A stretch of 36,867 bases of DNA, taken from the NCBI GenBank assembly GCA_002790095.1, contig PFUL01000123.1, positions 1-36,867 on the forward strand, written 5' to 3'. Of this stretch, positions 14,737-21,886 are shown in pieces. A program made the translations under genes and the position numbers. This DNA comes from Elusimicrobia bacterium CG_4_9_14_3_um_filter_62_55. Lineage in GTDB: Bacteria > Elusimicrobiota > Elusimicrobia > UBA1565. The notes below the pieces were generated by a model. The model ran no database searches, was not told the DNA's origin, and saw nothing but the letters and a program-made list of their open reading frames with translations. Position 1 is the first letter of the stretch, and each line of letters starts with the position of its first letter.

Positions 14737-15492
14737 CTACGCCGTCGCCGACACTGCGGACAAATATCCGGTCTTTTCGAGTTCCAGCGCGAGTTCGGGG
14801 CCGCCGGACTTGGTGATCGCGCCGTCCTGAAGCACGTGAATGAAATCGGGCTTCACGTAATCGAGCATGCGCTGGTAGTGGGTGATCAGCAGCACGCCCT
14901 TCTCGTCGGAATTCGCGGCAATCGTGTTGATTCCCTCGCAAACGACGCGCAGCGCGTCGATGTCGAGTCCCGAGTCGGTTTCATCGAGAATCGCGAGCCG
15001 GGGATTGAGCACGGCCATCTGCAGGATCTCGAGGCGCTTCTTCTCGCCGCCGGAGAAGCCGTCGTTGACGTAGCGCGTCGCGAACTTGGAGTCCATCTTC
15101 AGCATTTCCATCTTCTCGCGCAGGAGCTTGCGGAAGGTCTTCACCGCCTGCTTTTCGTCGCCGAGCACGGCTTTGAGCGCGGTGCGCAGGAAGTTGGCGA
15201 CGGAAACGCCGGGGATCGCGGTCGGATACTGGAACGCGAGGAACATGCCTTTAAGAGCGCGTTCGTGAACGGCGAGGGCGGTCACGTCTTCCCCTTCGAG
15301 CAGGATCGTTCCTTGGGTGATCTTATAGCTGGGATGGCCCATCAGCACGTTCGAGAAGGTGGACTTTCCGGAGCCGTTGGGCCCCATGATCGCGTGAACT
15401 TCGCCCTTTTGGATGGTCAGGGAGAGACCTTTGAGAATCTGCTTTCCGGCGATTTCGGCGTGAAGGTCGTGGACTTCAAGTAGCGGCGGCAT
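14737..15492 (-). CDS. sufC: SUF ATPase SufC
   Basis: A 251-aa ABC-type ATPase without membrane partners, the motor of the SufBCD scaffold. Walker A is [13 protein letters not shown] (about 36-48), the Q-loop is FLAFQYP, the ABC signature with its SufC-specific form is [13 protein letters not shown], and Walker B is [15 protein letters not shown], followed by the H-loop [10 protein letters not shown]. It is the first gene of the operon. AGGAGGG sits 7 nt before ATG 15492, and a promoter with an Rrf2-type palindrome lies at 15523-15555. Confidence 0.96.
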   Translation of the reverse strand: MPPLLEVHDLHAEIAGKQILKGLSLTIQKGEVHAIMGPNGSGKSTFSNVLMGHPSYKITQGTILLEGEDVTALAVHERALKGMFLAFQYPTAIPGVSVANFLRTALKAVLGDEKQAVKTFRKLLREKMEMLKMDSKFATRYVNDGFSGGEKKRLEILQMAVLNPRLAILDETDSGLDIDALRVVCEGINTIAANSDEKGVLLITHYQRMLDYVKPDFIHVLQDGAITKSGGPELALELEKTGYLSAVSATA

Positions 15493-15522
15493 GAGGAATC
15501 CCTCCTAAATGGGTTCGGGCAT

Positions 15523-15551
15523 AGCATAACATACCTGACCTGGTAAGTCAA
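15523..15551 (-). promoter_or_regulatory. Promoter of the suf operon
   Basis: On the minus strand the -35 is TTGACT (15546-15551), the spacer is exactly 17 bp, and the -10 is TATGCT (15523-15528). The start site near 15516 gives a leader of about 24 nt with a strong AGGAGGG. Confidence 0.8.
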
Positions 15552-15555
15552 GTAT
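15531..15555 (-). promoter_or_regulatory. IscR-type operator overlapping the suf promoter
   Basis: This is a 25-bp interrupted palindrome. Read on the minus strand it begins ATACTTGACT and ends GGTCAGGTAT, so the half-sites are ATACYTGAC. The arms match, from memory, the outer arms of the E. coli IscR type-1 site; the centre does not. It covers the -35 and most of the spacer, so bound protein would block RNA polymerase. The Rrf2 protein at 9270-9731 is the obvious ligand (inference). Confidence 0.72.
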
Positions 15556-15617
15556 AATTATCTTTCTAAATTAAGCGGTTTTAATGAGCCGAGATAGATT
15601 CTTTTGGATTGGGCCGC

Positions 15618-16943
15618 CTATAAAAAGAAGGCGATCGAGCCGATAGCCAAGCAGAGCAGAAAAGCCGGAATCAGGGCTCCGAGGACATCCTTGAATTCCA
15701 ACTTCGCAACCGCCAATAGGGGTAGACACCAAAACGGCTGGATCGAATTGGTCACCATATCCCCCCACGCGAAGGCGAGGACGGTCTTCGCTTGGGAGAC
15801 GCCGAGGCGGTCCGCCGCCTCAAAAATGTACGGCGCCTCCACCACGAACTGGGAGCCTCCGGAGGGAATCAGGTAGTTCAGCAACCCCGAATACCAATAC
15901 ACCGCCAAGGGGAAGGTCCTCGCCGTGGACAACGCGACGAACGCCTCCGCAAGCACCTGGTCCAGGCCCGAGCCCTTTATCACGCCGAACATCCCGGCAT
16001 ACAGCGGAAACTGAATCACGATGCCGTGCACGAATCCGGCCCCCCGCTCAGCGGCCCGCGCGAATTCGGCGGGCGACCGGTGCAGCAGCACGGCGGCGCA
16101 CAAGAACAGCAGATTCAAGTTGTCGAGCGTCAGCGAGAAACCCTTCCCCCGGGAGGCCAAGATTACGGCTGCGATCCCGAGCCCACCCAACGCGGCGCAG
16201 GGCGCGTATCCGAACTCGATCGCCCGCAACCAGCGGTTCGCGTTCTTCCCCAAGGAGGCCGACCCTGCGTCCTCGACGAGCCGCGCGCGGGCCTCAGCTC
16301 CCAACAGCATCGCGTCTTCCTTCCGCTTAGGATAAAGCGTCCAAAACATGGCACAGAGTCCGCCGAACGTAGCCAGCGTCAGTCCGATATTAAAGCCCGA
16401 AAAAACGGTCTCAGAGGTCGGCAGCACGCCCCCGATCCGGTCCGCCAGGAAATTCCCGGGAGTGGCGACAAGCAAAGTGGAGGAACCCGAGAGTCCCGCG
16501 TGCCAAACCCCGCCCATTCCCAAATACGCCGCCGCAACGAGCAGTCGGTAGTCGACCGAGAGATTTCTGCGGGCGACGGAGCGGGCGAGAAAGGCGCTCG
16601 CGATCAGGCCGAGACCCCAATGAATCCAGCACAATGCCATCGAGACCGCTGCGGTCATGACCACCGCTCCGCGGCCGGTTTTAGGAATCCGCGCCAACGC
16701 GTCCAAGGTACGGCGCACCGGAGGCGAATCGGCGATAATCGAACCGGTTACGACGATCAGGCACATCTGCATCGCGAAGGTGAGCAGCACCCATACGCCG
16801 TCTCCCCAATATCCGACCACGGCCGCAGGACCCGAAGGCGTGAGAATCACGGCCGCGCCCAAGGTCAAAAAGGAAAGTCCGATCGCGATGGCAAACGCCC
16901 CGGGAACGCACCGCTCGCTCAATTTGGACAGAAACGCGATCAT
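15618..16943 (-). CDS. AtoE-family short-chain fatty acid transporter
   Basis: A 441-aa polytopic inner-membrane protein of about 10-12 hydrophobic segments, the same length as E. coli AtoE. The N-terminus MIAFLSKLSERCVPGAFAIA and the following GYWGDGVWVLLTFAMQMCLI match the family. So do the signatures GLSGSSTLLVATPGN, LNYLIPSGGSQFVVEAPYI and WGDMVTNSIQPFWCLPLLA. Members import acetoacetate or short-chain fatty acids such as butyrate, but no acetoacetyl-CoA transferase genes are in the window, so the substrate is inferred. The start at 16943 has no good Shine-Dalgarno. A small CCCC-GAAC-GGGG hairpin and a long inverted repeat lie immediately upstream, shared with the divergent adenosyltransferase gene. 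Confidence 0.88.
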   Translation of the reverse strand: MIAFLSKLSERCVPGAFAIAIGLSFLTLGAAVILTPSGPAAVVGYWGDGVWVLLTFAMQMCLIVVTGSIIADSPPVRRTLDALARIPKTGRGAVVMTAAVSMALCWIHWGLGLIASAFLARSVARRNLSVDYRLLVAAAYLGMGGVWHAGLSGSSTLLVATPGNFLADRIGGVLPTSETVFSGFNIGLTLATFGGLCAMFWTLYPKRKEDAMLLGAEARARLVEDAGSASLGKNANRWLRAIEFGYAPCAALGGLGIAAVILASRGKGFSLTLDNLNLLFLCAAVLLHRSPAEFARAAERGAGFVHGIVIQFPLYAGMFGVIKGSGLDQVLAEAFVALSTARTFPLAVYWYSGLLNYLIPSGGSQFVVEAPYIFEAADRLGVSQAKTVLAFAWGDMVTNSIQPFWCLPLLAVAKLEFKDVLGALIPAFLLCLAIGSIAFFL

Positions 16944-16956
16944 CCAAAACCCCGTT

Positions 16957-17080
16957 CGGGGTCGGTCCTCAAGTTGTTTAAGTTATTTAAGTTGTTCAAG
17001 AAATTCGCCGATCCCAAAGAAACATCATCTTACCAAACCAAATAACTTGAACAACTTAAACAACTTGAGGACCGACCCCG
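16957..17080. repeat. Inverted repeat with 9-nt iterations (REP/MITE-like) in a divergent promoter region
   Basis: The outer 26 bp (16957-16982, starting CGGGGTCGGTCCTCAAG) are repeated exactly as the reverse complement at 17055-17080. Inside each arm, 9-nt words of the form AAGTTRTTY are iterated three times, in a different order in the two arms. The enclosed unique stretch (about 17001-17040) is AT-rich and non-coding. The element lies 13 bp before atoE and 25 bp before the adenosyltransferase start. It may be a REP-type hairpin; if transcribed it would form a stem of about 40 bp with mismatches. Confidence 0.8.
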
Positions 17081-17092
17081 GGGTGCATTTTG

Positions 17093-17098
17093 TAAACT
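17093..17098 (+). promoter_or_regulatory. -10-like TAAACT placed for a leaderless transcript
   Basis: TAAACT is followed by 7 nt and then ATG 17106, with no Shine-Dalgarno between. The -35 position falls in the right arm of the inverted repeat; TTGAGG at 17065-17070 is 22 bp away, too far for a standard spacer. Confidence 0.4.
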
Positions 17099-17105
17099 GG
17101 CTGGG

Positions 17106-17657
17106 ATGAAGATCTATACGAAGACCGGCGATGCGGGTGAGACGGGTCTCCGCGGCGGGAAGCGCGTCGCGAAGCATCATCCGCGGGTCGGCGCGTACGG
17201 AGAAATCGACGAACTGAACTGCGCGATCGGCGCCGCCCTGGCGCAGCTTCCGCGGCGGCGGGCCCTCGCTTCTCTTCTGCAGTCGCTGACGCGAATTCAA
17301 AACGAGCTCTTCGTCGTAGGAGCGATTCTCAGCGCGGAAAAGGGCGATCCGGACGCGGGATCGCTTCCGAAGAACGCCGCCGCGGCGCTCGAGAGCGAAA
17401 TCGACCGAATGGACTCGGAACTGCCGGAGCTTCGCCGCTTCATTTTACCGGGCGGGTCGCCCGCAGGGGCCGCGCTGCATACCGCGCGCGCCGCCTGCCG
17501 ACGCGCCGAACGCACCCTCTGCGCGCTGGGTTCCGGAGAATATCCGCCGGAAATCGAAGTCTATGTAAACCGCCTCTCCGACTACCTGTTTACGGCGGCG
17601 CGATGGACGAATCGGTGTCTGAAGCAGGCGGAATCGCCTTGGACGGGACTCCGATGA
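17106..17657 (+). CDS. Cob(I)alamin adenosyltransferase, PduO type
   Basis: A 183-aa protein that transfers the 5'-deoxyadenosyl group of ATP to cob(I)alamin to make adenosylcobalamin. The N-terminal ATP-binding signature is MKIYTKTGDAGETGL, followed by GAYGEIDELNCAIG. The C-terminal half has FILPGGSPAGAALHTARAACRRAERTL, with the conserved Arg and Glu, and VNRLSDYLFTAARW. The length matches PduO/MMAB-type enzymes, not CobA or EutT. The window has no B12-dependent enzyme, so its client lies elsewhere. It overlaps the next gene by ATGA. The proposed -10 would make the mRNA leaderless. Confidence 0.93.
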   Translation: MKIYTKTGDAGETGLRGGKRVAKHHPRVGAYGEIDELNCAIGAALAQLPRRRALASLLQSLTRIQNELFVVGAILSAEKGDPDAGSLPKNAAAALESEIDRMDSELPELRRFILPGGSPAGAALHTARAACRRAERTLCALGSGEYPPEIEVYVNRLSDYLFTAARWTNRCLKQAESPWTGLR

Positions 17658-18511
17658 ATCCTCTCGACCTCGTTCGCAGTCTCGTCGATTTCAAGTTTTA
17701 CCGCGAAGTCCCGGGCCGCACCTTCGCCAACGCGAGCGCCTTTCTCGGCATGCTCTCCACCGTCTTCGCCCTCTGCCTCGTCGTCGCGATGTCCATTCAG
17801 ATCGTGCCGAAACTGCGATCTTCGCTTGCGTGGGCGCGCGATTCGTTTCCCGAAATCACGCTTTCAGAAGGAACGATCTCCAGTCCCGTCAAGGGAGAAC
17901 TCGTCGTCCGGCATCCTGACGCGAAACAAATCGTCATCGCCTTCGACGCCGACCGGGAAACCCCGGTGGGGACCGAAGAACTTCGCGAAAAGCGCGCGCT
18001 CGCCTATCTCACGCGCAACGCGCTCTACGTCGCGAAAATCCGCCCCATCCTCGAGGCCCGGTCCGAGGAATCCTTCCCCGGGTTCGCGATCGACGGCGTA
18101 GACACCCATGCTCTCGACAAATTCGCGGCCGGGGACACCCTCGTGCTCAATCCGGCCTTTTACGACCGCCTCTCCCGGCAGCTTCCGTTTTTGCTCTATC
18201 CGGTGGGCTTCGTCGTCGGCTGGATGATTTTCTTCATCTGGAAGCACGGGGCAGCCCTGATCTATTCCCTGATGGGACTTCTGATCAACGGCTTCCAGTC
18301 GGGACGCCTGGATTTTCCCTCGCTCTATAAAGTCGGCGTCTTCGCACAGACGCCGATCGTCGCACTTCAGATCGCCGCACTGTTCGTCCCGGAACCCATC
18401 CGTTTTTTCGGCCTCATTACGTTTCTAGTCGCGGGAGTCTACCTTTGGAAAGCCATCGCCGTTATCAACGCGGAACTGCCCGAACCGCCGTCTCCCTTGC
18501 CCTCGCTTTAG
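17654..18511 (+). CDS. DUF1189-like integral membrane protein
   Basis: The frame is open upstream to 17603, but I start at ATG 17654. It overlaps the preceding stop by ATGA and gives a natural N-terminus (MNPLDLVRSLVDFKFYREVP). The 285-aa protein has one membrane segment near residues 27-47. An outside-facing domain of about 120 residues follows (ITLSEGTISSPVKGELVV...), then about three membrane segments from 175 to the C-terminus (LPFLLYPVGFVVGWMIFFIW; FAQTPIVALQIAALFV; FFGLITFLVAGVYLWKAIAV). This architecture resembles DUF1189 proteins, whose function is unknown. The resemblance is by topology and motif impression only. It is probably co-transcribed with the adenosyltransferase and the small lipoprotein that follows. 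Confidence 0.72.
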   Translation: MNPLDLVRSLVDFKFYREVPGRTFANASAFLGMLSTVFALCLVVAMSIQIVPKLRSSLAWARDSFPEITLSEGTISSPVKGELVVRHPDAKQIVIAFDADRETPVGTEELREKRALAYLTRNALYVAKIRPILEARSEESFPGFAIDGVDTHALDKFAAGDTLVLNPAFYDRLSRQLPFLLYPVGFVVGWMIFFIWKHGAALIYSLMGLLINGFQSGRLDFPSLYKVGVFAQTPIVALQIAALFVPEPIRFFGLITFLVAGVYLWKAIAVINAELPEPPSPLPSL

Positions 18512-18891
18512 GGCTCGCCTCCGCAGGCTGCGGCCGTTTCGGGAGCTCCTTCTCCCTCTCCCTCTCCGGAAGCATTACCGCTTCCCCGCGTCTGCACGCG
18601 CGCTTCGATAGGCCCAACACGGTTCTGATCCTCGTCGCGCTCAACGACGGCGGCGTTCCGGTGGCGATCAAACGCATCATCGCCCCCCGTCTTCCTCTGC
18701 AGTATTCGATCGGGGAGAGAGACCTCGTTCTTCCGGGAAAATCCTGGATCGGACCCTTGACCATAAAGGTCTACGTGAACCGTCACGGAAAAGTCGGCGC
18801 GGCCGAACGCGGGGATTTGCGCGGAGTGCACCGCGGAAAGGTCCGCTCAGGGGCGTCCCATGTCGACATCGTCGTCGACGAAGAAATCTAG
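18445..18891 (+). CDS. Small lipoprotein resembling the C-terminal domain of CcmI/CycH
   Basis: A 148-aa protein starting at TTG 18445, the only usable start before the signal sequence; GGGAG lies 8 nt upstream. It overlaps the preceding gene by 67 bp in another frame. The signal region SLALALGLASAGC has a lipobox-like end with Cys29. The mature part has LILVALNDGGVPVAIKRI, LPLQYSIGERDLVLPG and IKVYVNRHGKVGAAERGDLRG. This is the order of motifs seen in the periplasmic C-terminal domain of cytochrome c maturation factor CcmI/CycH (from memory: 'PLAVxR...LPLxFxLxxxD...PG...VxxxRxSxSGxA...GDLxG'). The TPR and membrane parts of CcmI are absent, and no ccm genes are nearby. Its TAG stop is inside the tandem repeat that follows. 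Confidence 0.68.
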   Translation: MESHRRYQRGTARTAVSLALALGLASAGCGRFGSSFSLSLSGSITASPRLHARFDRPNTVLILVALNDGGVPVAIKRIIAPRLPLQYSIGERDLVLPGKSWIGPLTIKVYVNRHGKVGAAERGDLRGVHRGKVRSGASHVDIVVDEEI

Positions 18892-19007
18892 CGGGGCGGA
18901 AGCCCCGCTGTGCCGGATTTCACCGGGGCTATAAGGACATCCGGCCTAGCGGGGCGGAAGCCCCGCTGTGCCGGATTTCACCGGGGCTATAAGGACATCC
19001 GGCCTAG
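18888..19007. repeat. Perfect 58-bp tandem duplication with internal hairpins at a convergent junction
   Basis: Units 18888-18945 and 18946-19003 are identical, and a further CTAG (19004-19007) begins a third. Each unit contains GCGGGGC-GGAA-GCCCCGC (7-bp stem, GGAA loop) and GCCGGAT...ATCCGGC enclosing ACCGGGGCT. The first unit supplies the stop codon of the lipoprotein gene, and the array ends 3 bp before the tldE stop on the other strand. It is REP-like or terminator-like; the perfect identity implies recent duplication. Confidence 0.9.
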
Positions 19008-19010
19008 GAA

Positions 19011-20375
19011 CTACGCGACGCTAAGGCCGGACACCCGGAAGGTCGGAGCGGCCGTGGCGCCGTAGAAGGTGAGATCGTCGGCGACCGCATCGACGCCCGC
19101 CAAGAGATCCAGAAGATTTGTCGAGAGCATCGCCCCGCGAATTCCGTGAACGATCTCCCCGTTCTCGATCGCGACTCCCGAGACCCCTACGGACATCTCT
19201 CCGGAAACGGGGTCCGCCGTGTGCATGCCCATGATCTCGAACACGAGAATTCCGTCCTTTGTATCCCGAATCAGCGAGTCCCGGCTGATCTTCCCGGGCT
19301 TTAGAAAGAAATTCGTGGAGGTGGGACCGGGCAGCCCCTTGAATCCGGAACGCCCCGCGCAGCCGTTGGACGCGCGCGCGTCGCGACGGGCAGTATAGGA
19401 GTCGTAAAAGTAATCGCGAAGCACCCCGTCCTCGATCATCATCTTGTTCCTCGTGGGAACGCCCTCGTCGTCGAAACGCCCGCTAGTGACTCCACCGGGG
19501 AGCAGCGGGTCGTCGATCAACGAGACCGCCGGGCTCGCGACGCGCGCCCCGAGCTTCCCTTTAAAAAGGGAACGGCCCCGCTGGACCGCCTCCGCAACCA
19601 TCGGTCCGCCGACCAAATCGAGGATCTCCCCCGCGACCCAAGGGTCGAATAGGACCGCGCGGCGCTTCGAGGGCAGCTTCTTCGCGTGAAGCAAAGATGT
19701 CGTCCGAAAAACCGCCTCGCTCACGACGCGATCCCAGTCTAGATCGGCCGCCTTTCGCGCCGAAAGCGAAGCGGAGCCGACCTGAATCTCGCCTCCGTCC
19801 TCGCCCATCGCATAGAGACCGACGCCGGCGCTGGTTCCCGTCTCGAACGCCCTTACGCCGGCCGTGCTCGCGATCGCGACTTCGGAAACGGTTTCCCCGT
19901 AGCCCACCTGAAGGACCTTCTTGATGCCCGGCCGTCCGGAAGCCGCGCGATGCGCCTCCTCCAGACGCGGGACCGACTCCGCGAGCGGCCGCCGGAACAG
20001 AGACGGATCATTGAGGGATTCTTCCAAGCCGGGCGCGGGCGCGGGTGCGACGGCTCCCGGGAGCCCGCGATATTCGTCGTCGACCAAATGAGGAAGCTGC
20101 TCTCGCGCGGACCGCACCAATCCGTCGAGCGCGCGCTCTTCGAGTCCGCCCGAGAACGAGAAGGCCATCCGGGTTCCCTTGAAAAGCCGCAAACCGACGC
20201 CGGCTTCTTCGGATTCCTGAATCGACTCCACCGCGCCGTCGCGCAGTTCGACCCCGCGGTCGCGTCCGCGGTAGCAGTACACTTCCGCGTCGAGTCCGGC
20301 GTCGACGCGCCGCACCGCGTCGAGCGCGGATTCCGCGAAGTCCGACAGCGCGTTGCCGAATTCAGACCGGGCCAT
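19011..20375 (-). CDS. TldE/PmbA-family protein (TldD/TldE peptidase partner)
   Basis: A 454-aa protein from ATG 20375; a longer open frame exists, but its N-terminus is the antisense of a neighbouring membrane-protein gene. The family N-terminus is visible (AEVYCYRGRDRGVELRDGAVE, EEAGVGLRLFKGTRMAFSF). So are the mid-region VAIASTAGVRAFETGTSAGV and the C-terminal TSTNFFLKPG, FEIMGMHTADPVSGEMSVGV and GIRGAMLSTNLLDLLAGVDAV. No HExxxH metal motif is present, which fits TldE/PmbA and not TldD. E. coli TldD/E degrade unfolded peptides and process microcin B17; a lone TldE would need a TldD encoded elsewhere. It overlaps the upstream small membrane-protein gene by 14 bp. Confidence 0.88.
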   Translation of the reverse strand: MARSEFGNALSDFAESALDAVRRVDAGLDAEVYCYRGRDRGVELRDGAVESIQESEEAGVGLRLFKGTRMAFSFSGGLEERALDGLVRSAREQLPHLVDDEYRGLPGAVAPAPAPGLEESLNDPSLFRRPLAESVPRLEEAHRAASGRPGIKKVLQVGYGETVSEVAIASTAGVRAFETGTSAGVGLYAMGEDGGEIQVGSASLSARKAADLDWDRVVSEAVFRTTSLLHAKKLPSKRRAVLFDPWVAGEILDLVGGPMVAEAVQRGRSLFKGKLGARVASPAVSLIDDPLLPGGVTSGRFDDEGVPTRNKMMIEDGVLRDYFYDSYTARRDARASNGCAGRSGFKGLPGPTSTNFFLKPGKISRDSLIRDTKDGILVFEIMGMHTADPVSGEMSVGVSGVAIENGEIVHGIRGAMLSTNLLDLLAGVDAVADDLTFYGATAAPTFRVSGLSVA

Positions 20376-20586
20376 AGAGTGAAGCGTATCCCAAATAGAG
20401 GAAGAGAAGCGAGAGCAGCAAAAAGAAGACCCCCCACTTGCGCCGCTCCAGCGCGATATAGGCATCGTTGAGCAGCGTTTCCCGCAGGATCGCGTTAATG
20501 CGTTCGATCACCGACGGCTTGTACAGGTAGCCGAGTCCGAGGAGAAAGAAAAAGAGCCCGACCGTGATCGTCAACCAAGGGCTCAC
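20362..20586 (-). CDS. Small membrane protein with two transmembrane segments
   Basis: A 74-aa protein from GTG 20586, which overlaps the pth stop as GTGA. Hydrophobic segments lie at about residues 4-22 (WLTITVGLFFFLLGLGYLY) and 51-69 (WGVFFLLLSLLFLYLGYA), separated by a basic amphipathic loop of 28 residues. No family is recognised. Its position between pth and tldE in a tightly packed operon supports it being a real gene. Confidence 0.72.
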   Translation of the reverse strand: MSPWLTITVGLFFFLLGLGYLYKPSVIERINAILRETLLNDAYIALERRKWGVFFLLLSLLFLYLGYASLYGPV

Positions 20587-21182
20587 GCGGGCTCGCTCCC
20601 GTTGAAGGAATTCATCGACCGCTCGACGCCGTCGCGACAGACCGCGGCAATCGCCTCACTTGCCCGTTCGATCATTCGTTCCACGGAGCCCGCATCGCCT
20701 TTCCCAAAACGGCTGAGCACGAACGCCGCGGCATCCATCCCTTCGGGGCGGGGGCCGACTCCCAACCGGAGTCGGGGGATCTGCTGGGTCCCGAGGCGCT
20801 CGAGAATCGAACGAAGCCCGTTCTGGCCGCCTGCCGACCCTTTAGGCCGGATGCGCAGCTTCCCAAGAGGAAGCTCCATATCGTCGGAGACGACGAGAAT
20901 TTCCTCGGAGGCAATGCGGTAGTAATGGGCCAACGGCTGGACCATATCCCCCGAGAGGTTCATGAAGGTGTGCGGCTTCGCGGCCCAAACCGCCTCGCCG
21001 TCCTCCAACACAAGCCGCGCCGCCTCGCCCTCGCCCACCGGGGAGGCTTCCCAAGACGCGCCCGCGCCGTCGACCCAACGATCGACGGCGCGGAACCCGA
21101 CGTTGTGCCGGGTTCTCTCGTAGCGAGAACCCGGGTTTCCCAGACCGACGACCAAGCGAATACGAGCCGCCGGCACGGACAA
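20583..21182 (-). CDS. pth: Peptidyl-tRNA hydrolase
   Basis: A 199-aa enzyme that frees tRNA from peptidyl-tRNA dropped by stalled ribosomes. Key motifs are VVGLGNPGSRYERTRHNVGF (with the catalytic His and Asn), KPHTFMNLSG, VSDDMELPLGKLRIRPKG (catalytic Asp) and SAGGQNGLRSI. The start is taken as TTG 21182, 6 bp after the rplY stop; GTG 21176 is also possible, and neither has a good Shine-Dalgarno. The order prs-rplY-pth is widespread in bacteria. Confidence 0.95.
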   Translation of the reverse strand: MSVPAARIRLVVGLGNPGSRYERTRHNVGFRAVDRWVDGAGASWEASPVGEGEAARLVLEDGEAVWAAKPHTFMNLSGDMVQPLAHYYRIASEEILVVSDDMELPLGKLRIRPKGSAGGQNGLRSILERLGTQQIPRLRLGVGPRPEGMDAAAFVLSRFGKGDAGSVERMIERASEAIAAVCRDGVERSMNSFNGSEPA

Positions 21183-21188
21183 AGGAGG

Positions 21189-21866
21189 CTACTTTCCGCC
21201 TTCTTTCTTTTCGCCTTCGGCGCCTTCTTCCTTCTCTTTGCCCTTGACGATGACTTCGGGCTGGGCGGCCGCGCCCTCGACACCCTCTTCCGGTTTAGCT
21301 TCTTCCTGTACCCGGACTTGGACAATATGGACGACAGGCTGCTCCGGATCGGCGAGAACCTCGACACCCTCGGGGATCACGAGGTCCTTGACGTGGATGC
21401 CCGCTCCCATCTCCAGCGTCGAAATGTCGACCCGGATTTCCTGGGGGATCCGGCCCGGCAAGCAGCGGACTTCGAGCACGCGCAGAATGTGCTCCAAAAT
21501 GCCGCCCTGCAGCTTAACGCCCGGCGCCTCACCGTGAACGTGCAAAGGAACCTCGATTTCGACCTTTTGCTTCATGTCCACGCGGACGAAGTCGGCGTGA
21601 ATCGGTTTGCCCGTGACGACGTGACGCTGGAGTTCCTTGAGAATCACGGTGTCGTCCTTCGACCCATGCTTCAAGTGAATGATCGCGTTGTGTCCCGCGT
21701 TCTTGAGACCGTCCAGAAGTTCCTTCTCATCAACGGCCACGATTGCGGCGCCGTTGGTTCCCCCGTAGATCACGGCAGGGATCTTCCGGGATTCCCGAAG
21801 ATCGGAAAGACTCTTGTTCGTGCTTTTTTCCGGCCGCTCTTGGGCCGAGACTTTAATTTCCGCCAT
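21189..21866 (-). CDS. rplY: Ribosomal protein bL25, long CTC/TL5 form
   Basis: A 225-aa protein binding 5S rRNA in the central protuberance of the 50S subunit. Residues 1-95 are the L25 domain (LRESRKIPAVIYGG, NAIIHLKHGSKDDTVILKELQRHVVTGKPIHADFVRVD as successive segments). Residues 96-190 are the C-terminal TL5/CTC beta domain (VPLHVHGEAPGVKLQGGILE, ISTLEMGAGIHVKDL). The Glu/Lys-rich tail (KGKEKEEGAEGEKKEGGK) is disordered and common in long L25 forms. It lies 20 bp after prs. Confidence 0.95.
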   Translation of the reverse strand: MAEIKVSAQERPEKSTNKSLSDLRESRKIPAVIYGGTNGAAIVAVDEKELLDGLKNAGHNAIIHLKHGSKDDTVILKELQRHVVTGKPIHADFVRVDMKQKVEIEVPLHVHGEAPGVKLQGGILEHILRVLEVRCLPGRIPQEIRVDISTLEMGAGIHVKDLVIPEGVEVLADPEQPVVHIVQVRVQEEAKPEEGVEGAAAQPEVIVKGKEKEEGAEGEKKEGGK

Positions 21867-21886
21867 AGATGACTCCTAGTGTATGT

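Noticed and set aside
13495-15483. Long open frame (662 codons) on the plus strand, antisense to sufB and sufC
   Set aside because: It is the GC-driven shadow of two highly conserved genes. Its translation has no domain logic, and codon positions mirror the sense genes. Similar antisense frames at 4116-5492, 9417-10637, 12317-13336 and 15792-17045 were rejected for the same reason.
16957-17080. CRISPR array suggested by the repeated AAGTTRTTY words
   Set aside because: The repeats are 9 nt, directly abutting, and arranged as a hairpin with no spacers. No cas genes are present.
19011-20375. TldD metalloprotease subunit
   Set aside because: The HExxxH zinc motif of TldD is absent; the sequence fits the partner TldE/PmbA.
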